Shown here: one piece after another, positions 20,560 through 31,702 of the stretch
Position numbering within the stretch: the first letter of the stretch is position 1
Layout: each line of letters opens with the position of its first letter
NCBI GenBank assembly: GCA_014904985.1
Contig: MU129125.1
Coordinates: forward strand, 30,270-85,730
DNA: 55,461 nt
Direction: 5' to 3'
Origin: Hydnum rufescens UP504
Lineage: Eukaryota; Basidiomycota; Agaricomycetes; Cantharellales; Hydnaceae
Notes under the pieces: model-generated
What the model was told of the DNA's origin: nothing
Databases searched by the model: none
Seen by the model: only the letters and a program-made list of their open reading frames with translations
Position numbers and translations under genes: made by a program

Positions 20560-23500
20560 ATGACCGGTGGTAATGAGAGCCCTCATACCGACTCTGACCA
20601 GCCAGCTCTGGACTGATACGGTAATTTGAAGGATGCCTCACTCTTAGAGCTGGATGTCAGCCCCGACAGTCTCGCTGCCAAGGCCCAGCTAGCCACTAGT
20701 GCCTTCCCTGTCAAAGAAAAACTTCCAAAAGCTCTCACATTCGGCTCTGAGGCTGATGATTCTGATGAACACTTGCCTACACCAACACCTGTACAACCGA
20801 GTCACACAGGAAACTGAAGAGGACGCTCATACCTGGAAAATTTCCATTCCGAAACAACGAAAAAGATTGGTGCGCTGAAGAAACCTGCTCAAACTCTGAA
20901 AGCCCCTGCTTCCAAAAAACCTGGGGACATCAGTGCTGCATTTGCTACATTCAGTATCAACCCTCACAAGCTCAAAAACTTAGGGGGGGCACCCCTCAAA
21001 ATAAATGCTGACAGCATGAAGAAACTCCCACAAAAGACCAAGGGATCCAAGGTCCCAGTGACTTCAAGAGATGACCCAATGGCAGCAAAGAGGAAGGGGC
21101 CAATCACCAAACAATGATAGTGACAATTCTGAAGCAGGGAAGGCTCCTGCCAAAAAAAGATTGCGAGTCGTGGTCAGCAGTGACGCAGAGGATACTGATG
21201 GAGCATTGCGCAGTCAGGATGATGAGGCTCAAAGATTTGTGGTGGCAGATAAGGCTTCCGCAGCTCTTGTTTCAGCACAGCGGCGAAAGAAGACTGATGC
21301 TACATGCGACCTTGACGGTGTATTCACGAAGCCTGAGATACGCCACAATACAGATAAAAAAGTTGATGAAGAGATGTGGGGCTGCTTGGTGTGCATGTGA
21401 GTCAGGTTGGGATTCTAGTGATACTTGCACTTACAACCTAATATGAATCCCCCAGTGACATGAAGGCGGCAGGTGTCAGGAGTGGAAATGGAAAAATCAA
21501 GTGCTATTTTGCCGAGAAGACAGGTGTCTCCACATTAAGGCAACATATTGCCTCGCATGGGGGAAGGCACTGGGAGGCATATCAAACCCACTGCCAGCAA
21601 ATCGGAATTCTGATGAATGAGCGGGCCACACCAAATAATGTGAAAGAAATGAGAGAAGCCTCACCACAAGAGTCAGTTATTTCCATCGATTATGTTCTTC
21701 CCTTGTCATGTGTTTATCCTCTGAATTTTCCAGTGGATCTCAAGCTCGAATCACACAATATGGGACCCCTATCCAATGCCAGGATGAGTGGATGGCAGAG
21801 AAGTCACAAACACTTATCGAGAACTTTATCCTCGAAACTGACCAGGTGTGCAGATGAAGGCCTTTGTTTCGAACCTTCAGCACTGACTGTAGAATAGGCC
21901 CTAAGTATCGTGGACTCTCCATCATTCCGCAAGATGATTATGTACCAGACATACCAAAGTGGATTAAAAGCTGGCGAAAAGGATATCCCAAAGCGTACGA
22001 AAATCACAGCATCAATCATGGATCGTGCGGCGAAAATCCAGATTACACTGGAGAAATGATTCAAGGTGCAGTTTCGTGGATACTGACCTCCTTCTTTGCT
22101 CATTGTTTATTCCTAGTCATCCTTTGGCAAAGTCTCACTCACATTTGACAGATGGACGTCCTTGACCATGAAGGCATACATTGCCGTTACTGTGCATGTT
22201 ATTACGGACGAATGGGAACTTGTCTCAGAGCTAATCTCATTCTCAGAACTCCCCAGATCGCACTCAGGTGCAAATATGGCCACCCACCTCTTTGATGTCA
22301 TGAAACAAATGATCACCCCCGAAAAGGTATGGATTGTTCATCTAACAATCTAGCTGCTCTGAGAGCTTACCATTTTATTATTTGAGCTCAGCCATATCAC
22401 ATCTGATAATGTGAGTGCGAACGATGCTGCAATGAATGAATTGGGCCAGCTCCTTATACGCGATGGTATTAGTGATTGGGATCCTATTGAGAATAGAATA
22501 CATGCATAGTGGTTATCCTATGGCCCACACCTCATTCAACATTACCATGGTCCATAGGTGTATGTCACATATGGTGAATCTTGCCCAAGGTGCCTTTATC
22601 AGAGCCCTTTCAACGGCAGTTCCAAATACATTGCCAGATACACACGTGGGCAATCCAGATGAAGATGAAGAGGATATCCTTGAACTGATCAGTGGTATGG
22701 ATGAACCTATGGCATCCAATCCCTTTCCCCCTGGGAGTCTACTGTACAAAATCCGTGCTTTCGTCATAAAGGCGGGTTTATATTCCTGTAGTGTAAACAA
22801 GCTGTATGAGCTGAAATTATGATCAGGTCTGGCACTCACCTCTTGCAAAGAACTATTTCCAACAGTGCTGCTGTGATGTTGGGATCCAAGAACTTGAGCT
22901 CATTGCCTATGCGGTGACTCGCTGGGGCTCCTGGTTAGGTGTCCTCAAACGAGTGGTGGAACAAAAGAAAGTTGGTGTTTGCTTCCACAGTTACTTGTAC
23001 TTTACTTGTCCCAATAATTTGGATTCATAGGCCGTTATGCGATTTACACACTATGCTGATGACAAGGATGGGATGCCAAAGCTGCAGAAGGGGACTCCAA
23101 TGTACCACCAGTACACGCTAGTTGAGAGTGAGTGGAAGCTGATTGAATTGATCATCCATGTCCTTGAGGTACAATGACCAATGCACTGATAAATCTGAGC
23201 GAGTCTCTTATTGACAAAAAAATATTGTAGGAGGCTGACTTAGTACAGCAACAATTTTCGAGTGAAAATAATCCAACCATGTGGCACTTGTTGATTGCAT
23301 TTGAAAATTTCATATCCCAGTGGGAGGCAATGGCTCACCAACCGGACTACTCTGTGCTCACCAATGCAATCAATGTGGGGACTCGAATTATGACCAAGTA
23401 TTACAACCTTTCAGATCGGTCACTTGCCGCCGTAGTGAATTCCAGTAGGCAGATCAATTTCCTTTGAGTTACGGTTTCAAATGATCTACTTCTAGTCCTT

Positions 23501-24204
23501 GATCCTCACATGAAGGACCTATATATTAAGGAGGAGTGGGATGAAGATTGGGCGGAGAATGCACTTCAAAAATTCCAAGAGGAGGTTTGTCCAACACATT
23601 TCCTTATGGTGTATTAATGATTGGAGCATAATTGATGAGACTTTAGTTTGACAAGTACAAATTGAAGTACGATACAAAGAAACAAAATACTGCTGCACCA
23701 CCTCCCATTGTGCAGCCAGAGTCTACGGCTAGCATTGGCTATGGAAATGTGCGACGTATGAATGCAGTTTTGGCTCGCTGGGCCAAAGAGGCAATGGAGT
23801 CGGGTATGCACAAAGAATTTGATGGATACCTTTCAGATGCCTTAGCTCCCAAGGAAAATTTTGGCATGCTGATGTGGTGGAAAGTTAGTGGCACAGTATC
23901 ATTTATTAGATCCATGTACTGATGAAGATAACAGGATCATGCAAGCCAGTATCCTGTGCTGGCATCCATGGCACAAGATTACTTGGCTATCCAGGGATCT
24001 TCAGTTCCCTGCGAGAGAATGTTCTCATCTAGCAAGGACACTGACTCATCTTCACGCACGAGACTGACATTGGAACATTTTGTTGCAATTCAGATTGCCA
24101 AGGGACATCTGCAGAGGGTCCATAAGCAGGAAATGGAAGCCAAGAAGGCTTATGAAAGGGGAAAGCGAGAGAAATGGGATGCTGAGGAGGGGATCCAAGC
24201 ATAG
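20560..24204 (+). pseudogene. hAT transposase with zf-BED finger, intron-rich, probably lightly damaged
   Basis: The protein would cut and paste the element. Order: low-complexity N-terminus from ATG 20560; BED-type finger with CLVC before an intron (about 21384) and TLRQHIASHGGRHW after it (about 21530); RNase H-like core with SLTFDRWTS (first Asp, about 22133), YIAVTVHVITDEWEL, and ITSDNVSANDAAM (second Asp, about 22398); RCMSHMVNLAQGAF; TRWGSW; and the C-terminal dimerisation hATC domain YPVLASMAQDYLAIQG, VPCERMFSSSKD (about 23950-24080). At least eight GT-AG introns of 50-75 nt are apparent. In-frame TGA at 20614 and 20815 and a shift near 21100 in the N-terminal part may be lesions or missed introns. 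It ends at TAG 24204. Confidence 0.85.
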
Positions 24205-24495
24205 TCTGCACAGATGTATCATAATTTTCTTGTGACTCCCAGTTTCGGTTTGAACCTCAGTTTAACCGGAACTTAACTGATAAAAAACCTAACCTGTGGT
24301 TAGGTTACGGTTTGGCCCTGAAGCCCATTTGTTGAACCGGTTCAGGTTACGGTTTTGGCCCAAAGCAGTAAAACCGGACCGAAACCTGACTTCAGCAACC
24401 ATAAGTGGGGCTCACCCATGCACCCAAGAAGAGCAGCCAGAGGCTGCTCTTCTTGTGCAATGTAGCTAAGGAAAATAAATACCAGGGGGGACTCA

Positions 24496-25814
24496 CCATA
24501 TATAGGGCCACTTGTTGGGTGCATTCAGTTCTTGTCTGGTGCATTGCTGTTTGTCACATCACCCTTTGGCATGTTGCCATCCATCATGTTGCCCTTTGGT
24601 GTGCTGCCATTTAGGCCCTTGTTTGTTTTGTGGGTTTTCATTGTGGCCACAATCTAGAGTAATAAAAGATATATTAGTACAAATATTCAAAGCAGCACAA
24701 AAAGAGCAGCGAAAGCTGCTCTTTTTTCACAGGTGTAGCTACTGGGGTGTGGGGACTCACCTTAAATCATACCACACACCCACCATCGGTGGGTGTGTGG
24801 TACCTGGGGTCCTCATTTGGCGCTGTTTGCATGTCTTGTGTTGGTGTGTATCATGTTGGTGCATGTTGTGCTGGTGCATGTTGCATGTTGTGTTGTGTGT
24901 CATGTGTCATGTGTCATGTGTTGCATGTCATGTTACCACCTGGTCCCTCATTGTTTCATGGGTTTTCATCATGTGTCTTGGACAAGTCAACCTAGAATAA
25001 TAAACAAATCATTAGTATAAAAATTCAAAGTGCAATGCAAAAAGAGCAGCTCATGCTGCTCTTTTTGCACCACAAGAATCAGAAATAAAAATTAAATAAA
25101 ATCTTGCCTTGGAGCACCCTACACCCACTGTGGTAGGTGTAGGGTACTGGGACTGTGGACTCCTGCTTGTATGTATGGGTTCTCCCTGTGCCCTGTTAGT
25201 TTAGGTGTCGATAAGGGGGTATGGGGGGTTTTGCATCAGTATCGGCCACAAGTAATGGTTAATACCTATAGAATAATGTTAAATTAGTTAAGAATTAAAC
25301 ACCATGCAAAAAGAGCAGCTTTCACTGCTCTTTTTGTGTGGTTGTAGCTACTGGGGGTGGGGACTCACCTTATATGGGACCACACACCCGCCATGGCAGG
25401 TGTGTGATTCCTGGGACCTGCATTGGGTGCAGTTGTGTCCTCCTTTGGCATCATGGTTGCATCATCATTTGGTGTGGTGCTGCATGCCATGTCCTTGGCA
25501 TGTTGGCATGTTGTGTTGCATTGGTATGCCATGTTGCATTGGCATGCCATGTTGCATTGGCACATCATGTTGTGTTGGCATGCTGCATTGTGTTGGCATG
25601 TTGTGTTGCCTTGGTGCATCGCATTGCTATGTTGTGTTGGCATGTTGCACTGGCATCTCATTGGTTTTTGGGCTCTGATCCTTCTGTGGGCTATTGTTGT
25701 GTGTTGGATGAGGGCCCAGCTAGAATAATTAAAAGCAGGTTAGTAAAAATTCAACAGTGCAAAAGCAGTTGCTGCCCTTTTTGCACTGTTGTATCTATTA
25801 ATGAAAAAACTCAC
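24496..25814 (-). other. Left arm: five intron-like units on the minus strand
   Basis: Minus-strand splice-like units run 25814-25720 (GTGAGT...TTCTAG), 25368-25266 (GTGAGT...CTATAG), 25107-24992 (GCAAGA...TTCTAG), 24760-24654 (GTGAGT...CTCTAG), and one starting at 24496 (GTGAGT). The last one's acceptor now lies beyond the 9-kb hAT, at 15396; removing the hAT and one target duplication gives a unit of about 105 nt, the same size as the others. Each unit holds one type A stem-loop. Each exon-like segment ends with a type C stem-loop a few nt before the donor. Confidence 0.7.
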
Positions 25815-25933
25815 CTTGTGACCACACACCCACAGCAGTGGGTGTGTGGTTGCATGGTTGCCTTTCCAGGCAGTTGCCTGTTGTGGTTGCAGAGATGGAA
25901 GAGAGATGCAGATTCAGCACTGGCAATTCCCAA

Positions 25934-26243
25934 TACTTATTAAGAAGCACCCAAGTGCTGGTGCTACAAGCACAGTACACATCAATAGCAAGCATGTAGA
26001 TATATAATAAATATTTGTCCAAAAAAAAAGGGAAAATGACAATAATAATGGGCCAGAGCCCAATAAGGCACAATATGGCTAATTGCACTTGCAATTAGCC
26101 ATATTGTGCCTTATTGGGCTCTGGCCCATTATCATTGTCATTTTCCCTTTTTTTTTGGACAAATATTTATTATATATCTACATGCTTGCTATTGATGTGT
26201 ACTGTGCTTGTAGTGCCAGCACTTGGGCACTTCTTGAGTATCA
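25934..26243. repeat. Near-perfect palindrome at the centre of the foldback element
   Basis: Two arms of about 154 bp meet at 26088-26089 with a 2-nt centre (AATTGCA CT TGCAATT). The arms share ATTAGCCATATTGTGCC, the A9/T8 runs next to GGGAAAATGAC, AAATATTTATTATATA and AAGTGCTGG. Differences are few and mostly at the outer ends. Beyond this core the mirror symmetry continues only at the level of stem-loop and intron order. Confidence 0.95.
26040..26140. promoter_or_regulatory. Candidate bidirectional promoter
   Basis: The palindrome centre contains inverted CCAAT boxes (CCCAATAAGG at about 26060 and its complement at about 26115) and, farther out on both sides, TATA-like TATATAATAAATA sequence at about 26003 and 26162. 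Diverging splice-like units start on either side. This is inference from motif placement only. Confidence 0.35.
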
Positions 26244-26363
26244 GCAATTACCAGAGTTGAATTTTGCAACTACACAACCACACCCAGCAACAACAGCAAG
26301 GTGACGACATGACGACATGGCCCCATGACCACACACCTGCTGCTGCAGGTGTGTGGTCATAAG

Positions 26364-27843
26364 GTGAGTTTCTGTTCCCATAAGGACAACTGTGCAAAAA
26401 GAGTAGCAAAGCTACTCTTCTTGTGCTGCATTAAATCAATATACTAACATACTTTTATTATTTCAGATCATGGTCCAAGGCCCAAGATGAGAACCCATGA
26501 CATTGCAAGGGCCCAGACAGCAAGAACCAAATGAAAATAAACCACAGACTACCCAATGAGTGGCCCCTGAAACCACACACCCACTGCATCAGGTGTGTGG
26601 TAGTATTTAAGGTGAGTTCCTTTTTCCAATAAATACAGTAGTGCAAAAAGAGCAGTGAGAGCTGCTCTTTTTGCACTGCTTTGAGTTTCTCACTAACATA
26701 TGTTTTAATATTCTAGGTCCTGATATGAACCAATGTCTGCATGAGCCCCAATTGAAGCCATGCCAAATGAAGACCCAACAAACACACCACCAAAACTGAA
26801 CAAAAAACCAATGCGAACCAGACACCTGACCTGGCAGGTGTCTGGTTCTTATATAAGGTATGTAATTCTTGTGTACCCAACAATGCAAAAAGAGCAGCTA
26901 CAGCTGCTCTTTTTGCATCACTTTAAATTTTTTAACTCATAATCCCTCACCCCAGGTATTGCCAGAAATGAAGACCCACAAAGCAAGCCCCCCTACAACA
27001 ATAACATGCCCACAAAGGAGACCTGTGAATGGCGATGCCCCACACAAAGAACTGAACCACACACCCACAATAGCAGGTGTGTGGTTCTATATGAGGCATG
27101 TAATGCACCCCCAATGGTGCAAAAAGAGCAGTGAAAGCTGCTCTTTTTGCATCACTTTAAATTTTTTTAACTAATAATGTTTAATTCTAGCTATTGCTGC
27201 AAATGAAAACCCATGAGCAAGCCCCCCCGGAACAACAATACCCACACAAATGATGATGGATGACATGAAGAGAACCACACACCCACTACTGTGGGTGTGT
27301 GGTTCTATAGTCAGTATGTATGTGCCCCCAATGACACAAAAAGAGCAGCAAAAGCTGCTCTTTTTGTGTCACTGTTGATTTTTAAACTAATAATATTTTA
27401 TTCTAGGTATTGCCACAAAAGACCCACGAAGCAAGCCCCCCCCCCCCCCCCCCCACAAACAATGATGGATGACATGAAGAGAACCACACACCTGCTACTG
27501 CAGGTGTGTGGTTCTATAGTCGGTATGTATGTGCCCCTGACAACGCAAAAAGAGCAGCTTTTGCTGCTCTTTTTGCATCACTGTTAATTTTTAAACTCAT
27601 AATATTTTATTCTAGGTATTGCCACAAGTGAAGACCCATGAAGCAAGACCCCCCCAGAATGACAACATCCCCATGAACGACAATGTGCCAAATGAAGAGA
27701 TGAACCACACACCCGCAGTAGTGGGTGTGTGGTTCTATACAAGGTATGTAATGTAATGCACCCCCAATGACACAAAAATAGCAGTAAAGGCTGCTCTTTT
27801 TGCATTGCTTCAACTTTTTACTGATCTAAATTTTGTATTCTAG
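26364..27843 (+). other. Right arm: seven intron-like units on the plus strand
   Basis: Units run 26364-26466, 26612-26716, 26858-26955, 27096-27190, 27314-27406, 27523-27615 and 27744-27843 (93-105 nt). Donors are GTGAGT, GTGAGT, GTATGT, GCATGT, GTATGT, GTATGT, GTATGT; most acceptors are TTCTAG. Branch-like CTAAC, CTAAT or CTCAT lies 15-25 nt before most acceptors. Each unit holds one type A stem-loop; the exon-like segments are 116-145 nt and end in a type C stem-loop. No reading frame stays open across the exon-like segments, so the transcript would be non-coding or the coding capacity has decayed. Confidence 0.7.
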
Positions 27844-28427
27844 ATCTTCCTTCCCCCCCAAATGAGTATGTGCCCAAAAGCCCCCCAACCCCCCTGTATG
27901 GAAAGCCAGCAGTTGAAAGGACATGACCCTGGGCAAACATGAGTACCACACACCTGCCAATGTGGGTGTGTAGTGCTACTAGAGTCTTTTTTTTTAATTA
28001 AATTTTTTTAAATTTCTATGCACCACACTTGCCCAAGTGGGTGTGGTATATTAATTGAATTCTTAAATAAATAAATAAACAAGTCAATGATGGGGCCACT
28101 GAACAAAACCCTGCTGACCCAGGGTGGTATATGTACAATATAGTGATAATAAATAAATAATTATAAGTGAAACATATTATCCCCAATAAGCCTGTACAGC
28201 CCACTGTGCAAGTCTGAGATTAGGTGACTGACAAAGGTGCCTAATCCAATAGATTGAAGTTCTGTGGCCAGTCTAAGTCCCACACAGGGGCCCCTGCCTG
28301 AATCATGGAAATCAGGTTAGCCAGCCCCAGGGGCCCCAGCATCAAAACCTCTAGTTAGACTATTTAAATGCAAGGCTCATTGTATCTAACTAGATGTACA
28401 TTTGTGGCTGACCGGTTTGGCTGACAC

Positions 28428-30262
28428 TTTGACATTCCTGGTCCACAAAGCTTCTGCCACAACTGGTACCCTCTGCATCTTTGTGGCAATCTGGAGCATC
28501 TTACACAGCTCAAAGGATGACCCTAAGATGTCACCAAGCCTGACAGTGACTTCTTTATCCATCAAGGATTTGTACAATCCTTCAATGTTAATGGTTTCTT
28601 GAAGTTTGCTCACAAATTGGTAAGCTGGTGAGGCTCTTTTCCTAGTCAAGTCATCCTTCTCATGTATAACAATGTCCTCAAGGGAAGGCTTGTCTTTTCC
28701 TTTGACTTTAGGATTCCTTTCCTTTTGAGTAGGTGGATCATGAACTTGTGGGTTACTTGAGGATCCACCCCCCATAATGACATCCTCATCTGGAAGCTGA
28801 GCATCTCACTTCAAGATCATTACTGGCTGCTTAACAGGTGTGGGTTGGTTGGCTTGTTGATCTGGAGTTCGAACATCACATTTAGTCGGGGTAGGTGATT
28901 CTTTCGGTGTTGGAATAGACCCCTGATGACTAGGATCTTTACTAGGTACCTTGACATAAGCCTGATTAGGTCATTCAGGTCATTTCCCCTTTGGATTTCC
29001 CTGATCATATGGGTCAGATCTCTTTTGTGCATGGCTTTGAGCTCTCTTGGCAGGAAAAACATTGTATTCATATTCCCTGAACATAGCAAACTCTTGATTG
29101 AGTGCTTTAAAACTTGGTAAGCAATCAGTTTCAATGTTTGAAGCATTGGCTATCTGTTCTTGCAGAATTTGAGCAATGCTGCCATTGTTCACATCACCTC
29201 AGGGCAGATCCAATCCATCATACTTAACAAGATGGCCCTCATTTGAAAACTTCAAGACCTTCTTTGTGATGAAAGCTCTTGTCTCAGGACAATCTTTTAG
29301 TGAGTGTCCCTCTTCACTGCACATGAAACATCTAATTGATGATCTGGAAAATTTGGCAGGTCGTTTTCCCACCCTATCCACTTTGATGGCTATCATCAAA
29401 CACCCAATCTTTTCAGCAAGATCATTGATATTCAATTTTCTTGCATTGTGGGAGTCCTGAGACTTAGCCTTGGGTTGAGCCTTCATTGTAGGTTCATCCT
29501 TTCTAATGTTTGGTTCAGGTTTAACCCAATGCCTTTTAAACTTAGGTCAACTGTTCTCTTTCCCAGTACTCGAACCTGAAACAGATAATGATCCATCTGA
29601 ACCTGAGGTAGTCGATGAGCCTGTGTCTTCAGAGGCATCAGGGCTGTCATCTTCTTCTGCAACAGAGTAAAGATCCCATTTAAGATGAGTCTTAACAGTA
29701 CTTATTACCTCATTCATAGGTGGAGGCTTCATCAAGTTGGTCCACAACTTCAAGTTCATAAGGATATTCATGATGTTGTCACAGAAGGTATGAGGCTTCA
29801 ATCCCCTCCAGAAATAACCATGCTTATTGGTCTCGGATAAAGATCAATGATCCTCAAGGGCCTTCACGATTACCATAAATTCACAGATATATTCATCAAA
29901 CTTTTGAACAGATGACAATTTGCAACTCTTCTTAGCTAGTTTGATTAAATGTTTGACTTTGTAGTATGGCTTTTCTTCCTCTGATGGATAGTAATCAAGT
30001 AACTGGGCCTTGAACTGGACCCAGTCTTTGGAGTAATATTTGTCCAGGGTCTTGATAAACTGTTCAGACTTTGTATCACAATAATGAGTGACTTGATGGA
30101 TTGTTTGAGTGGGTGAGAGGCCTGCAGCATTGCGCAAGATTCATATTCAGCAAGGAAATGTAAAATCTGTTTCCCAGTGAATCTGGGAGCATCTCTGGAA
30201 TGAGGTCCAGGCATACGAGTGTATGCCACTGAGGACATTTTTGAGTTGTAGGAATCAGTCAT
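28428..30262 (-). pseudogene. RetroX gag remnant (older copy)
   Basis: Minus-strand Gag begins at 30262 (MTDSYNSKMSS, then MPGPHSRDAPRFTGKQILHF) and continues with YCDTKSEQFIKTLDKYYSKDW, YYPSEEEKPYY and FDEYICEFMVIVKALEDH. The CCHC knuckle CFMCSEEGHSLKDC lies near 29330. Then comes LYKSLMDKEVTVRLGD and PVVAEALWTRNVKV, ending at the foldback target site. All segments align with the better copy at 35223-36900. Several frame changes and stops break it; CpG is nearly absent. Its own LTR and primer site lie just upstream (30301-31702), and its protease half is at 14772-15258 beyond the foldback element. Confidence 0.85.
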
Positions 30263-30302
30263 GAATGTTGGTAATAGGGGTTTTGAATTGGATTCTTGTG
30301 AT

Positions 30303-30320
30303 CCCCTGTAAGGACCACCA
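30303..30320 (-). promoter_or_regulatory. RetroX primer-binding site
   Basis: On the minus strand TGGTGGTCCTTACAGGG follows the LTR by 3 nt. The same string occurs at 35177 and, reversed, at 53051. It starts with TGG, the complement of a tRNA CCA end, so tRNA priming is likely. The tRNA was not identified. Confidence 0.65.
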
Positions 30321-30323
30321 ATT

Positions 30324-31702
30324 TGTAAGCAGGAAAGAAGTGAATCAATCCAGCTACAGTCTGTGTCATTGAGTCAAGGACAAGGAAGGGAACCACAGAA
30401 TTAATCTGAGTGTTCAGGCTCGAGTGAGGGAGGTCTTTTGGATCAGGAAAAATTACTGTGAGCCAACAAAGCCCAAGCAATTAAGGGAGAATGTGTGTTC
30501 TTGTGAAATTACCACACCCTAAGAATCTCTTCTCAAGACCTTAGTCAAAGTGTAGCTAGAATTCGCTTTTTGTAGTGAGAAATCACCCAAGGACCAGCAG
30601 CTATTCAAGGAGCTTCAAACTGGAGTGAGGGGGAGAACTACTGAATTTGTGTCTTAACTACACCTAATATACAATCCAGACTTCAACTCAATAGAAAGCA
30701 AAAATTTCGGATATAAGGGTCATACAGAAAAAAAAAATGAAGTTAAAATCTTCAAAACTGATGGAGATATTCCAATTTCAAGATAAAAGGGGGAATTGAC
30801 ACACTACATGCATTTCCTCCTTCAATTCTGAACAAGTTCCCTTAAGGAAAGGTGGAATAGGTTGCCCTGAGGGTCTTCTCCATCGGAAATAAGAGGGCCG
30901 GAAGCAATTCACAATTTGTGAAGGTGGAGCAGAGGGGGAGTCATGAGGGGGGAGTTGTCTTGTGAGAAATGGAGTTCGCATCCGTTCATTTTTCCCTTAG
31001 TCCTTTCGATGCGCATTTTTAACAGCTTTTCGGGCATGGTTGTTTCGAGTCGATCTGATCAAAACTGACGGAGAAATTCAAAAAATACTCCTTTAGAGTA
31101 TGGAACATGGAAAGATAATAGTACAGGGACCGCATTATTTGTTAATCTTGGCGTGTTTGGTACCGTTTGATAGGTATGATTTGTAGCTTTCCGGGAGTGG
31201 TTGTTTTGAGTCAATCCAATCAAAACTGATGGAGAAATTTGAAAAATACTTCTTTATAGTATTGCAGCCCCTTTCTTGATCATGTGATGGATCTGCAAGT
31301 CCAGAATTGGAACAAGGCCCAGTCCATGTCATTACATAATCACAATTCTTCACCCTTAAGGTAATAGGATGACTTTGGAAACATAGAGAAGTCATAGAGT
31401 CTTGAAGAAAGGTGGCAAGTTGAATTGCCTTGTCCAAAGAAATTGGACTTGGAGTAGGGCATAAACTGCCCCTTTTTGATGAGGACTGTTGAAGTCTGAT
31501 GAACAGTCAACAAAATGACTGGAATTCATGGTGGATGAGTATGGTGAAATTGGGGATCAAAAGGGGGTAGAAATTCAATTGATCCTTCAATAAATGAATG
31601 ATGAAAGGATTTTAATGAGTGGGTGATAATTGATTAATTCATTTGTAGGCAAATTTGATGTTGGATGAGGATTCTATGGTGTAGGGACTCATCCCTCCAA
31701 CA
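30324..31702 (-). repeat. RetroX 5' LTR (older copy)
   Basis: On the minus strand the LTR starts TGTTGGAGGG at 31702 and ends CTGCTTACA at 30324, 1379 bp. It matches the LTR at 33958-35173, including the repeated AAACTGACGGAGAAATT and TTTAACAGCTTT modules (30990-31240). CpG-poor. The partner LTR at the other end of this element was not found. Confidence 0.8.

Larger units (their letters stand above)
15416..24403 (+). mobile_element. 9-kb hAT transposon with transposase and captured cargo
   Basis: Terminal inverted repeats are TATGGTTGCCGAAGT (15416-15430) and its complement at 24389-24403 (14 of 15 match), with an exact 8-bp target duplication AGTGGGGC (15408-15415, 24404-24411). Subterminal zones (15430-15600, 24240-24385) are full of GGTTTGAAC, AGGTTACGGTTT and AACCGGTTCA motifs. 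The right third holds the transposase; the left and middle hold a BRR2 fragment and repeat modules on the opposite strand. CpG is common, so insertion is more recent than decay of the surrounding sequence. It landed inside one intron-like unit of the foldback element. Confidence 0.95.
24425..28050. repeat. Alternating two-type stem-loop array
   Basis: Type A stem-loops pair GCAAAAAGAGCAGC with GCTGCTCTTTTTGC and occur at about 24425, 24695, 25036, 25304, 25756, 26392, 26641, 26883, 27117, 27334, 27544 and 27771. Type C pair ACCACACACCC with GGGTGTGTGGT and occur at about 24771, 25117, 25379, 25821, 26328, 26572, 26816, 27055, 27272, 27483, 27704, 27943 and 28021. Left of 26088 the order is A then C; right of it C then A. 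Loops differ in sequence and both stem strands change together (for example CACCTAC/GTAGGTG at 25117, CAGACACC/GGTGTCTG at 26816), so pairing is preserved while sequence drifts. Confidence 0.95.
15268..28418. mobile_element. Foldback (MULE-like?) element built of mirrored hairpin/intron-like units
   Basis: A 9-bp target duplication GGCTGACAC flanks it (15259-15267 and 28419-28427); joining the flanks restores RetroX reading through this site. The ends are inverted: CAGCCTGGTCAGCCA at the left against AAACCGGTCAGCCA read from the right, followed on both sides by TAACTAGAT and GCATTTA motifs and a GGGGCCCCTGG stretch. The interior, apart from a nested 9-kb hAT, is an array of stem-loops mirrored about 26088. 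No transposase was found. A 9-bp duplication would fit Mutator-like elements, but that assignment is inference. CpG is scarce. Confidence 0.75.

Noticed and set aside
25036..25069. Stem-loop followed by a T run, like a bacterial rho-independent terminator
   Set aside because: The T run is part of the stem (it pairs with the AAAAA on the other side), both orientations occur, and the genome is clearly eukaryotic.
25304..25943. Long Cys/His/Trp-rich open frames through the hairpin array
   Set aside because: They read through several stem-loops and intron-like units, are of low complexity (CHVALACHVAL-type), and have no counterparts in other units in the same frame.
27437..27454. Homopolymer C run of about 18
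   Set aside because: Probably replication slippage or an assembly artefact within one exon-like segment; sister units have shorter C runs at the same place.
24425..28050. Regular stem-loops with spacers, CRISPR-like at first sight
   Set aside because: The repeats are of two alternating types, drift in sequence with pairing kept, and sit in a eukaryotic mobile element between splice-like signals. There is no leader, no spacers of fixed length and no Cas gene.
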